Shown: positions 26,079 through 33,968 of the stretch, piece after piece
Layout: each line of letters begins with the position of its first letter
How positions within the stretch are numbered: the stretch's first letter is position 1
NCBI GenBank assembly: GCA_018266335.1
Contig: JAFEAR010000090.1
Coordinates: 62,001 to 126,000, forward strand
Origin: Bdellovibrionales bacterium
GTDB lineage: Bacteria; Bdellovibrionota; UBA2428
Length of the DNA: 64,000 bases
Direction: 5' to 3'
Notes under the pieces: generated by a model
The model's input: the letters and a program-made list of their open reading frames with translations, nothing else
Database searches by the model: none
What the model was told of the DNA's origin: nothing
Position numbers and translations under genes: made by a program

Positions 26079-27611
26079 GTGACGCTTATGAACGCTCCTG
26101 GCCCCGTGGCCGGGACGATAGGAACTGCCAGTGAAGCGAAAAGCCCTGAGTGGCTGCGCGCACTGCTTTCCGTGCGTCCGGACCTCTCCCAAGTATGCGA
26201 GCGCTACCTAAGCCAAGCTCAGCTCGAGGAAACGCCCGAGGGCTACATTCTCTCCGTACCCACCACATTCCAAGCTAACGGCATTCAGCCTCTCCTAGGC
26301 ACCTTGGAAGACGCCCTAGGCCGCAATATCCTTAGCGTACAAATTCGTCGCGTGAAGGCCGATACGGCTGTTGCCCGCCAGGCGCATTTGCAGATGCCGC
26401 TCCCGCTCACCACGCGTCGCCCCGACGCCCCGAGCCCCCTTGAAGCAGAAAAGCAACGACGAGCCACTCCCCCTGTGCTCGTTTCGTCGCCCATGTTCGC
26501 CGAGCCGATTGAGCTGTTGAAGCGTTGGGCTTTCAACGTCAACAACGGCGCTCGGAGCCAGTGCCTTTGGGTACATGGCGCCAGCGGCTCCGGCAAAACC
26601 TGGCTCTTAAAACAGCTGCACACGCTCATCGGCCTCGACAAACGCATGGTGTTTGTCGATGTCATGACGTTCTTCCACGAGTGGCGCCGCTCGATGGAAA
26701 CCAACACGCAGCTGAACTTCGTGCGCAAGTACCGTTCCGAGACGGACCTCTTCGTTCTCGAAGGTATCGATGAACTTCAAGGCAAACCCGGCACGCAGCA
26801 AGAACTGCTCATCACAGTGGGACGCCTGATTGACCGCGGAGCGAACATCGCCGTTTCCAGTCAAAGGGCCCCCCTCTTGCTACAGGAACTCATCGAACCG
26901 GCGCTCTTTAGCCGTCTGCACTCGGGCCTGAGCTTTGAAATGCCGGTTCCCGACCGCAGCTTCAAAGAAACGCTCTGGCGCCATTTGCTTTCGCAACACT
27001 CCCTTGCGGAAGCCCCCATCGACCTCGTCATTCTGGAACGTATCATGGCCATTCCGGCAGATACCGCCCGAAAAGTTCACTCCCTCTTTATCAACGTGAT
27101 TAGTCGACTCTCCTTTAAGCAGGGGCTCGACATGTCGGACGTTACCGAGCTCGCACTCAAGCACGGTCCCGCACCGGTCGCCTCGAACTTCGGCATGGGT
27201 GCCCCCAGTGAAGTGATGGAACGCGTGGCTAAAGTTTGCGGCCTCGGCGTGGGCGCCATTCAGGCTCGCGGCCGCCGGCCTGATGTTTGTCTGGCTCGGC
27301 GCTTCGTGTGCCTCGCACTCTCGCGTTTCTTGGGACTCACGAATAGCGTGATTGCAAATCTGATTGAGAAAGATGCTTCCACCGTCAGCCACTCGCTGAA
27401 GACCATCGAAGACGAAATCGAAACTAACCGTAAAATTGCCCAGCAATGGAATTACATTTGCTCGCAACTCGGCATGCAACCCCACACGGTTGAAGGCCAA
27501 AGCCGGGTTCGTCGCCTGCCCCTAACTCAAGTCCCGCCGCATAACGCTTTTGTGTTGTCCGAGCCCCACCCCTTGGGACTTTCCCAACACCCTGTTATTG
27601 TGGGCGGGTGA
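26079..27611 (+). CDS. dnaA: DnaA-family replication initiator, divergent
   Basis: 510 residues from GTG 26079 (GGGGGAG nine bases upstream; ATG at 26088 is possible). An N-terminal domain I-like region and linker precede an AAA+ core with Walker A GASGSGKTW, sensor I region 'ANIAVSSQRAP', box VII Arg in 'PALFSRLHSGLSF' and sensor II Arg in 'DTARKVHSLFI'. Domain IV is clear: 'VAKVCGLGVGAIQARGRRP', 'LARRFVCLALSRFLGL' and 'EKDASTVSHSLKTIEDEI'. Two features are odd. Walker B, usually LLIDDIQFL, reads FVLEGIDEL, so the Mg-binding/catalytic Asp pair is Glu-Gly. The signature GGRDHSTV is EKDASTV, losing the conserved His. It may be the only DnaA, or a specialised paralogue. dnaN is not adjacent. 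Confidence 0.85.
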   Translation: MTLMNAPGPVAGTIGTASEAKSPEWLRALLSVRPDLSQVCERYLSQAQLEETPEGYILSVPTTFQANGIQPLLGTLEDALGRNILSVQIRRVKADTAVARQAHLQMPLPLTTRRPDAPSPLEAEKQRRATPPVLVSSPMFAEPIELLKRWAFNVNNGARSQCLWVHGASGSGKTWLLKQLHTLIGLDKRMVFVDVMTFFHEWRRSMETNTQLNFVRKYRSETDLFVLEGIDELQGKPGTQQELLITVGRLIDRGANIAVSSQRAPLLLQELIEPALFSRLHSGLSFEMPVPDRSFKETLWRHLLSQHSLAEAPIDLVILERIMAIPADTARKVHSLFINVISRLSFKQGLDMSDVTELALKHGPAPVASNFGMGAPSEVMERVAKVCGLGVGAIQARGRRPDVCLARRFVCLALSRFLGLTNSVIANLIEKDASTVSHSLKTIEDEIETNRKIAQQWNYICSQLGMQPHTVEGQSRVRRLPLTQVPPHNAFVLSEPHPLGLSQHPVIVGG

Positions 27612-28942
27612 CTCAACAAGATAAAACGTTCGTCCTAGACACCAACGTTCTTCTCTTCGATCCCCAAGCTATTTATAAGTTCGGCGACAACCATGTTGTC
27701 ATCCCGATTACGGTGATCGAGGAAATCGACCGCTTCAAAAAGGACCTCAACGAGAACGGCCGCAACGCCCGTCAGTTCAGCCGCATGCTGGACGCTCTCC
27801 GCGACAAAGGCTCGCTCTCCAAGGGCGTTGCCATGAACGGCAAAACCGGCACCCTGCGCGTGGTCATGTTCCACGAGAGCACCGAAATTCCCGAGGAGCT
27901 CCACAGCGACAAAGCCGACAACCGCATTCTGGGTGTGGCCTTTGCGGAACTCAAAGACAAAGGCCCCGAACGGGTTGTCTTCATTACCAAAGACGTTAAC
28001 CTGCGCATCAAGTCCGATGCGCTGGGCATTCCAGCCGAAGACTACGAATCCACCAAGGTGCCCATCGAGGAGCTGTACTCGGGCGTAGGTGTGTTCGACG
28101 TCTCCGCCGACGACATCACCACCTTCTATTCCGAAAAGCGCTTGCCGATCGAAGATCCCGAGCTCTACCCGAACGGCTTCGTTATTCTGCGCGACCGAAA
28201 CAACCCCAGCCACTCGGCCGTGGGTCGTTTTGACGTGCGCATGGGTTCCGTGGTTCCGCTCATGACCGCCACGGAAGGCGTGTGGGGCTTGCATCCCAAA
28301 AACGTGGAGCAAACTTTTGCTCTCGATTTGCTCCTCAACGACGACATTCAACTCGTTTCGCTCGTCGGTAAAGCCGGTACGGGTAAAACCTTGCTCGCCA
28401 TTGCGGCTGGTCTGCAAAAGACCCTCGACGAAGGCAAGTTCCAGCGCCTGCTCGTGTCGCGCCCCATTTTTCCGATGGGTAAAGACGTGGGCTACCTACC
28501 CGGCGATATCGAACAAAAGCTGAATCCTTGGATGCAGCCCATTTTCGACAACATTGAATTCCTCATGGGTGGTTCCGAACGTCGGCACGGTCGCGGCGGC
28601 GCGGCCCGCGGCATTCAGGAACTCATGAACCAGGGCATGGTGAACATTGAACCGCTCACGTACATTCGTGGTCGATCCATTCCGAACCAGTTCTTGATCG
28701 TGGACGAGGCGCAGAACTTAACGCCGCACGAAATCAAAACGATTCTCACACGCGCCGGCGAAAACACCAAAGTGGTGCTCACGGGCGACTGCTACCAAAT
28801 CGACAACCCCTACGTGGACAGCGCCAGCAACGGCCTCGCCCACGTGGTGGAACGCATGAAGCTCGAAGAAATCTCGGGCCACATCACACTGATGAAGGGC
28901 GAACGCTCGCCGCTTGCGGAGCTCGCGTCTAACTTGCTGTGA
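27608..28942 (+). CDS. PhoH-like ATPase with N-terminal PIN domain (PhoH2/YlaK type)
   Basis: 444 residues starting at GTG 27608, overlapping the dnaA stop (GTGA). Residues 1-140 are a PIN nuclease domain ('FVLDTNVLLFDPQAIYKFG', 'PITVIEEIDRFKKD', 'DNRILGVAFAELKD', 'VVFITKDVNLRIKSDALG'), with the acidic residues expected for RNA cleavage. The C-terminal half is PhoH: Walker A 'LVGKAGTGKTLLAIAAG', 'RLLVSRPIFPMGKDVGYLPG', Walker B 'QFLIVDEAQNLTPHEIKTIL', 'VVLTGDCYQIDNPYV'. PIN-PhoH proteins have RNA helicase/RNase activity in other bacteria. Coupling to a replication initiator is unusual. Confidence 0.93.
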   Translation: MTQQDKTFVLDTNVLLFDPQAIYKFGDNHVVIPITVIEEIDRFKKDLNENGRNARQFSRMLDALRDKGSLSKGVAMNGKTGTLRVVMFHESTEIPEELHSDKADNRILGVAFAELKDKGPERVVFITKDVNLRIKSDALGIPAEDYESTKVPIEELYSGVGVFDVSADDITTFYSEKRLPIEDPELYPNGFVILRDRNNPSHSAVGRFDVRMGSVVPLMTATEGVWGLHPKNVEQTFALDLLLNDDIQLVSLVGKAGTGKTLLAIAAGLQKTLDEGKFQRLLVSRPIFPMGKDVGYLPGDIEQKLNPWMQPIFDNIEFLMGGSERRHGRGGAARGIQELMNQGMVNIEPLTYIRGRSIPNQFLIVDEAQNLTPHEIKTILTRAGENTKVVLTGDCYQIDNPYVDSASNGLAHVVERMKLEEISGHITLMKGERSPLAELASNLL

Positions 28943-29469
28943 TCGAGAATCGTAAAACGTATCGACTGCCCTTCCGCGCGAAGATTGTCTTTGCTTGCGG
29001 CGATAAGGTTTACGCCGGTAACAGCTCGAATATTTCGGCGGCCGGCATTTTCGTTACTCTCCTAGACAGCGCCCAGATTCCCCGCGAGTCCGAATGCCGC
29101 ACGGTGTTCGGAATCGCTTCGCAAAACTCCCCGCTCGTGCTGAACGCCGTCGTCAAACGCGTCGTGGCGCGCGATCCCAACCCCGAGGTTTTGCCGGGGA
29201 TTGCCTTTAGTTTTATCGATCAGCAACGGGACTTGGCACGGCTGGAAGACTTCATTCAGTCGAGTCGGCAGAATTTTGAGCTGGCCGCCACCATTTTGGC
29301 GAGTGGCGAGCCCGACCTTACCTCGCTACAACCCCTGCTGCAGGACATGCACTTGCCCCCGACTTCGGACCTCGGCGAGCTGCGCTTTCACATTGAACGC
29401 ATTCTCAGTTCGGTTGAGCTCGTCGACGAAAGCAACTCCCTCCTCCCGCCGCGTCCCCCCAAACCCTAA
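28939..29469 (+). CDS. PilZ-domain protein
   Basis: 176 residues starting at GTG 28939 in a GTGA overlap with phoH. 'RKTYRLPFRAKIVFACGDKV' carries the Arg-rich start and 'NSSNISAAGIFVTL' the (D/N)xSxxG core of c-di-GMP-binding PilZ domains; the RxxxR is only partial (RKTYRLPFR). The C-terminal 60 residues are helical and acidic without known match. Together with dnaA and phoH it forms a three-gene translationally coupled set, suggesting c-di-GMP input to that set; this is inference. Confidence 0.75.
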   Translation: MIENRKTYRLPFRAKIVFACGDKVYAGNSSNISAAGIFVTLLDSAQIPRESECRTVFGIASQNSPLVLNAVVKRVVARDPNPEVLPGIAFSFIDQQRDLARLEDFIQSSRQNFELAATILASGEPDLTSLQPLLQDMHLPPTSDLGELRFHIERILSSVELVDESNSLLPPRPPKP

Positions 29470-29476
29470 ATAGATC

Positions 29477-29492
29477 TGGCACAAAAACTGCT
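29477..29492 (+). promoter_or_regulatory. Sigma54-type (-24/-12) promoter A
   Basis: TGGCACAAAAACTGCT has GG at 29478-29479 and GC at 29490-29491 separated by ten bases, the invariant RpoN spacing, with a full TGGCAC -24 element. Transcription should start near 29503, giving a leader of about 60 nt before the small ORF at 29563. A matching promoter lies at 62736-62751 in front of the paralogous ORF. Confidence 0.65.
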
Positions 29493-29538
29493 TAGGCCAA
29501 CCCTAGCATCCACGAGGGAGGCTAAGGTCGGCCTAAGG

Positions 29539-29562
29539 ACGGGCCCCGAAAGGGGAAACCGT
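29539..29562 (+). promoter_or_regulatory. Leader hairpin A with GNRA loop and embedded Shine-Dalgarno
   Basis: ACGG (29539-29542) pairs CCGT (29559-29562) and CCCC (29544-29547) pairs GGGG (29552-29555) around a GAAA tetraloop; AAA forms an internal loop. The Shine-Dalgarno AAGGGG sits in the 3' strand, and the ATG follows the stem directly. An upstream inverted repeat TTAGGCC/GGCCTAA (29492-29498 and 29530-29536) flanks the transcription start. The same architecture is found at 62794-62816 with compensatory changes. Confidence 0.6.
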
Positions 29563-29823
29563 ATGGAACATGTAACCAGCATGATCCAATTGATAAGAGA
29601 AGTGCTAGAAACCGCAGTTCTCCTCGGCAAGTTGTTGACCAACTTGAGACTCCTTTGTGAATGCCTTTTCCACAAAGATTCCAAGCTAATTATACGGCGC
29701 AGCAGCGTTAAGTTCTGCGGCGAAAACTCCGAAGCAATGAGGAATGTCTCCTCGTGCCGATTCCGCAGCTTTTACCGGTGGCTCTGCCCGCTGTGGACGC
29801 TGCGCCGAAATTCTTCCGGATGA
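29563..29823 (+). CDS. Small sigma54-driven ORF A, paralogue of ORF at 62817
   Basis: The frame starts MEHVTSMIQLIREVLETAVL and continues as a leucine-rich amphipathic helix (LLGKLLTNLRLL), a Cys-containing stretch and a basic 'KLIIRRSS'. The paralogue at 62817 aligns over all of this and stops right after the matching IRRSN. Here the stop seems lost, and the frame runs 38 codons further, into the start of the protease gene (29744) in another frame. The functional product is probably the first 48 or so residues, either with a changed C-terminus or as a decayed copy. No database family recognised; membrane-associated peptide or toxin-like peptide are possible guesses. Confidence 0.5.
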   Translation: MEHVTSMIQLIREVLETAVLLGKLLTNLRLLCECLFHKDSKLIIRRSSVKFCGENSEAMRNVSSCRFRSFYRWLCPLWTLRRNSSG

Positions 29824-30955
29824 GACCCTCACCTACTGCCCATCGTGCGGCGTGCCCTTCTCGCGCGTTCCGCCCACGAACTCCTACATTCGCTTTGAAG
29901 AGCGTTTCTTTAAATACGCCAATGCCCGCCGCCGCGTTTGGACCGTGTTCCTTTCGGCCGCAACCCTCGTGGCCTGCTTTGCGCTGGTGACACTCCTTGA
30001 TGCCTGGAGTGCCGGCGGAAAAAAACTTCCACTCCATGCGCAGCGCTCGCTCGTTATTCACTTCTACGACATGCCCGGCTACCCCACGCTCTCGCGTCCA
30101 CTCAAGCGCGAGTCGGTGAACGTGGCGCTCCAGGCCTTCGAAGATCACTTCGGCGTTACGCTGCAGGACTACCACATCACCGAAAACACTCTGCCCGATT
30201 CTCTCAAGCCCTACTTCGTAGGCGCCGGTCCTACGCGACTCACGATTTGGGAAGAGCAAATTATTCCTCATCTGCTGGGCGAGTGGTCGCGCGATCCGAA
30301 TGGCCCGCTCCACGCCGTGGTTACGAACATTCCTCTCTTCGTAGACGCCAAACAGCCCAACATCGAAACTCGCCACTTGAGTGCCTCCAAGATGATTTCG
30401 GGTTTGGGGCATCCGGCCCTCGTTCTGGTTTCAACCTTCCGCATGCTCACGGAACTGCCGGAGTATCGGGACAGCAAACTGCCTATTCAATCGGGTTCTG
30501 AACAGGCTCGGCACGTAGGCGAATACCTCCTAGCCCACGAACTGGGTCACGCGCTCTTGGGTTTTACAGACTTCGTCATTGAAAAGCCCGTCACTCCGGC
30601 CACCTTACGCGCGCCCGCATCCATCAAGGCAAGTTCTCCCTACTCCCAATGCCTCATGCACACGGACGAAGCCGGGGGATTCGGCGCCTGGGAAAACATT
30701 CGGCACCGCACGCTGGGTCAAAGATCCACTTGCCATGCCTATACGCAGGCGTTACGTGCCGTCCGATTGCATGAAGAATCCCTCGAACTGCTCCGCAGCG
30801 GTCAACGCAAAGAAGCCCAGGCCACGCACGCCGAGGCCATTACCGAAGCGCAACACTCGCTGAACCCTTGGGTGGCCGAATTGTGGCTGCAAGAACATGA
30901 AAGCTTTTTGTCGCTCGGTGAGCGTTGGAGAAAACGCCTGCTCATGTTTCAATAG
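29744..30955 (+). CDS. Membrane-anchored zinc metalloprotease-like protein with N-terminal zinc ribbon
   Basis: 403 residues. A zinc ribbon with CGRC and CPSCG (residues 17-36) precedes one transmembrane segment (about residues 66-86, '[19 protein letters not shown]'). The catalytic part has '[15 protein letters not shown]', a HExxHxxxG zinc motif with the three-residue spacing seen in archaemetzincins, and '[13 protein letters not shown]' downstream could be the Met-turn. The C-terminal 60 residues are helical and TPR-like. The full archaemetzincin cysteine set is not complete, so the assignment is to a metzincin-like clan, not a named family. The start at 29744 overlaps the tail of small ORF A. 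Confidence 0.65.
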   Translation: MSPRADSAAFTGGSARCGRCAEILPDETLTYCPSCGVPFSRVPPTNSYIRFEERFFKYANARRRVWTVFLSAATLVACFALVTLLDAWSAGGKKLPLHAQRSLVIHFYDMPGYPTLSRPLKRESVNVALQAFEDHFGVTLQDYHITENTLPDSLKPYFVGAGPTRLTIWEEQIIPHLLGEWSRDPNGPLHAVVTNIPLFVDAKQPNIETRHLSASKMISGLGHPALVLVSTFRMLTELPEYRDSKLPIQSGSEQARHVGEYLLAHELGHALLGFTDFVIEKPVTPATLRAPASIKASSPYSQCLMHTDEAGGFGAWENIRHRTLGQRSTCHAYTQALRAVRLHEESLELLRSGQRKEAQATHAEAITEAQHSLNPWVAELWLQEHESFLSLGERWRKRLLMFQ

Positions 30956-30960
30956 GGGGC

Positions 30961-32109
30961 ATGATCAATCTTGAATTGAGTGACGAACAAAAAGCTCTCA
31001 TCGAACTCGCCCGTAGCTTTGGCGAAAAAGAAATGGCTCCCAAGGCCGAGCACCACGATCACACGGGCGAATATCCCATGGAGATTATCAAGAAGGCCCA
31101 CGCCGTTGGCCTTATGAACACGCACATTCCGCAGGAATTCGGTGGGCTCGGGCTATCGACGCTGGATGGCTGTCTCATTGCCGAAGAGCTTTCTAGCTTC
31201 TGCAGCGGCATGTACACGGCGATCGAAGCAAACGGCCTGGCGCAAGCGCCCGTTATTGTGGCTGGCTCGGACGCCCAAAAGCGTGAGTTTCTCTCGCCCC
31301 AAGTGGAACAACCCTTGCTCGCTGCCTACTGCGTAACGGAACCCGCCGCGGGCTCGGACGTGCAAGGCATCAAGACCACGGCGCGCAAAGTGGGTGGTGA
31401 CTACGTTATCAACGGTTCCAAAATGTGGATTACGAATGGCTCGGTTGCTTCGTGGTACTTCGTGCTCGCACACACCGACACCACTAAAGGCGTAAACGGC
31501 ATGACGGGCTTTATCGTTCCACGTAACACGCCCGGCATTGAAGTCGGCAAAAAAGAAAAAAATCTCGGTCAACGTTGCTCGGATACCCGGGGACTTTCCT
31601 TTACCGACGTAAAAATTCCCGAAAAATATCGTCTCGGTGAAGAGGGCAAAGGATTTAAAATTGCCATGGCCGCCTTTGACCACACGCGTCCGCCGGTAGC
31701 GGCGGGGGCTGTAGGCGTAGCCCGCGCAGCTATGCAACACGCCATTCGTTATGCAAGCGAGCGCAAAACTTTCGGCGTGCCCATCGCTAAGCACCAGGCC
31801 ATTAGCTTCATGATTGCCGACATGGCCATGAACATCGAAGCGGCCCGGGGCTTAGTGTGGAAAGCCGCTTTCGAAATCGACTCGGGTCGCCGCAATACCA
31901 AGTTCGCCGCCATGGCCAAGGCCTTTGCCGCCGACATGTGCAACAAAGTTTGCACGGACGCCGTGCAGGTTTTCGGCGGCTACGGCTACAGCGAAGAATA
32001 TCCCGTCGAAAAGCTCTACCGCGATTCGAAGATTTTCCAAATCTACGAAGGCACGAGCCAGATTCAGCGCCTCATCATCGCCAAAGAAATTTTCGACCGT
32101 AACAAGTAA
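30961..32109 (+). CDS. Acyl-CoA dehydrogenase
   Basis: 382 residues starting [16 protein letters not shown] enzyme of beta-oxidation or branched-chain amino acid catabolism. Diagnostic blocks: '[19 protein letters not shown]', '[15 protein letters not shown]', '[20 protein letters not shown]' and '[18 protein letters not shown]'. The catalytic Glu is in '[10 protein letters not shown]'. Closest in style to the short/medium-chain AcdA type. No other beta-oxidation gene is adjacent. Confidence 0.94.
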   Translation: MINLELSDEQKALIELARSFGEKEMAPKAEHHDHTGEYPMEIIKKAHAVGLMNTHIPQEFGGLGLSTLDGCLIAEELSSFCSGMYTAIEANGLAQAPVIVAGSDAQKREFLSPQVEQPLLAAYCVTEPAAGSDVQGIKTTARKVGGDYVINGSKMWITNGSVASWYFVLAHTDTTKGVNGMTGFIVPRNTPGIEVGKKEKNLGQRCSDTRGLSFTDVKIPEKYRLGEEGKGFKIAMAAFDHTRPPVAAGAVGVARAAMQHAIRYASERKTFGVPIAKHQAISFMIADMAMNIEAARGLVWKAAFEIDSGRRNTKFAAMAKAFAADMCNKVCTDAVQVFGGYGYSEEYPVEKLYRDSKIFQIYEGTSQIQRLIIAKEIFDRNK

Positions 32110-32112
32110 TCC

Positions 32113-32424
32113 GTGCGCATTCGTCAGATGGCCTTCTCCTCGCGGCTGAAGGCCCACCGCAACTTGCTCACGCTCGAAACGCTGCAGTTCATCGTGGAAT
32201 TTTTAGTGGATGGCAACGCACGGCAGGCGGCCATCCGCGCCGGCATTCCCGAAACCTACGCCTCCCGCCAGGGTGCTTGGCTCAAGAAGCAAAAAATTGT
32301 TACACAGGCGCTCGAGCGCGATTTCGACGAACACGATATTCGCAAACTTCAGCGCGAAATCACGCAAATTCACGAGCACATGCAGAAGTGCCGCGAGATT
32401 TTGGGCCTCGAAACGACAATTTAG
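32113..32424 (+). CDS. Orphan terminase-small-subunit-like HTH protein
   Basis: 103 residues from GTG 32113, 3 bp after the acyl-CoA dehydrogenase. 'LTLETLQFIVEFLVDGNARQ' followed by 'AAIRAGIPETYASRQGAWL' matches the N-terminal DNA-binding segment of phage Terminase_2 small subunits (consensus LTxKQxxFVxEYLxDGNAxQAAIRAGYS). The C-terminal half is a coiled-coil-like helix ending GLETTI. No other phage gene is near, so it looks like a domesticated DNA-binding protein. Function unknown. Confidence 0.6.
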   Translation: MRIRQMAFSSRLKAHRNLLTLETLQFIVEFLVDGNARQAAIRAGIPETYASRQGAWLKKQKIVTQALERDFDEHDIRKLQREITQIHEHMQKCREILGLETTI

Positions 32425-32693
32425 TTATTCGACTGCTTTTTGATTTCGTCGAGAAAGCTGCGGAGGAATTCCGTTTGGGCGCGCTCCTGGAGCACGTGAA
32501 TCAAGGCCTTGTGACGGAGCTGATCGATGATATCGCCGCTGGCGCGGAGGGGAAAGTTGTTTTCGTGTTCAAACACGAGGGCTTCTAGGACGTCTTCGTG
32601 AGTCTGACCGTTGTAGAACTCCACCCAACGCGTGAACATCCGGGTTTCGTCGTGCTTGCGCTTTAACTGCTCAAAAGAGATTACGTTGCTCAT
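32421..32693 (-). CDS. Small hypothetical protein
   Basis: 90 residues, MSNVISFEQLKRKHDETRMF..., charged and helical with no signal peptide. No family recognised. Overlaps the convergent gene by 4 bp. 105 bp of AT-rich sequence separates it from the glycosyltransferase. Confidence 0.5.
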   Translation of the reverse strand: MSNVISFEQLKRKHDETRMFTRWVEFYNGQTHEDVLEALVFEHENNFPLRASGDIIDQLRHKALIHVLQERAQTEFLRSFLDEIKKQSNN

Positions 32694-32798
32694 GTTCAGC
32701 CTCCAACTTTGCTAACACCACGTCTCAGATGGTGCGGCATTGTAGGGTATTTAACGCTACGCGTCAATACTTAATTGGACATCTGCAACATATTGATT

Positions 32799-33968
32799 TT
32801 ATACGATATTATCCTTAAGTTGCCTAAGGGGGTAAAAGGTACCCCGCCATTGGATACCACCGCGCTTGAGGGTTAAGAGCGAAGCTCTCCACAGAATATA
32901 CAAAAAGAGCCCCACGGTGACCGGGAAGAGCGGAATCGCCCAGAGGGTCACCCCCAGAATCCACAAGTGGGAACCGTAAAGGACCGCTAGAATCAATACG
33001 CTCAATCCATTCAACAAAAGGCAGCTCGCCGACAAATGCGGACTCAGCGCCAAACCCACCAGGGGCCAAATGAACAGGAGCAACTGCGAGAGCGACCCCA
33101 AAAGCAAAAACAAAACACTGTAGTTAAGACCGGCAAAAGAGTTCTTCTCCAAACCACGAACCAATTCGCCCAGCGACGCATACCATTCCACATGCACGAG
33201 CGCGGTGCCCACCACGCAATCGGCGCGGCCACCGGCGCGCTTGATCACCTTCGCTAGCTTCATATCATCGTCGGGCCGCAAACGAATCGCTTCGTGCCCA
33301 CCGGCGCGATCGTAGGCTGTCTTACGCACCAAATTAAAGGCCCCAATGCCCACGTGGTCCCGGCTTTGCGAATCGCGCGCCTTCCAGGGCCGCGAATAAA
33401 AATTAAAGAAGAGCGCAAAGGCCGCCCCAAAAGCGCGTAACAAAACTCCGCGCATCTCCAGGCGAGGAGCCAAGGCAAGGTGATCGAGTTGATGCTCCCG
33501 CACGTAGGCCATAGCCCGGCGTAGGGTTGTAGGTTCCATGACCACATCCGCGTCGGTGAAGAGCAGAAACTCCGCGTCCGTGGACTTGGCACCCACGTGC
33601 AGGGCATGGCATTTCCCGAGCCAAGCGGCGGGCAGAGTGTGAATGCCCACAACCTTCAAACGCAAATCCTGGCGGCGCAGCGAATCCAAAATCGCACCCG
33701 TGCTATCCGTAGAACGATCGTTCAGCAGAATGACTTCTAAGTTGGGATAATCTTGCGCCAACAGGGAGCGCACGGCCGCTTCGATATTTCGCTCTTCGTT
33801 GCGCGCGGCCGCAATGAGCGCCACCCGTGGCCACTCGGCATCGGCCGGCGGCTCGACCTGATTAAGCAACTTGAGCGTGCGCGCGCCGGCCATCAAATCG
33901 GTAAAGGCCAGCAGAAGAAAGAAGCAGGCCAGAGCGCTGAGCGTAAGAGCCACAGCGCCCATCGCCAT
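32799..33968 (-). CDS. Membrane glycosyltransferase family 2 (HpnB/CrtQ-like)
   Basis: About 389 residues. An N-terminal TM helix is followed by a GT-A catalytic domain: 'PRVALIAAARNEERNIEAAV', 'LEVILLNDRSTDSTGAIL', the DxD in 'FLLFTDADVVMEP', 'VGIGAFNLVRKTAYDRAGG' and 'RLRPDDDMKLAKVIKRAGG'. Three to four TM helices follow. This layout resembles the glycosyltransferases in hopanoid and carotenoid clusters, though no such genes are here. The ATG at 33968 starts on the last base of the typA stop codon (TGATG), so it is coupled to typA; a TTG one codon upstream is less likely. Confidence 0.85.
   Translation of the reverse strand: MAMGAVALTLSALACFFLLLAFTDLMAGARTLKLLNQVEPPADAEWPRVALIAAARNEERNIEAAVRSLLAQDYPNLEVILLNDRSTDSTGAILDSLRRQDLRLKVVGIHTLPAAWLGKCHALHVGAKSTDAEFLLFTDADVVMEPTTLRRAMAYVREHQLDHLALAPRLEMRGVLLRAFGAAFALFFNFYSRPWKARDSQSRDHVGIGAFNLVRKTAYDRAGGHEAIRLRPDDDMKLAKVIKRAGGRADCVVGTALVHVEWYASLGELVRGLEKNSFAGLNYSVLFLLLGSLSQLLLFIWPLVGLALSPHLSASCLLLNGLSVLILAVLYGSHLWILGVTLWAIPLFPVTVGLFLYILWRASLLTLKRGGIQWRGTFYPLRQLKDNIV

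Noticed and set aside
29511..29756. Long-range pairing in module A (CACGAGG 29511-29517 with CCTCGTG 29750-29756) as equivalent of the 13-nt pair in B
   Set aside because: Only seven base pairs, partly within the protease coding region; may be chance.
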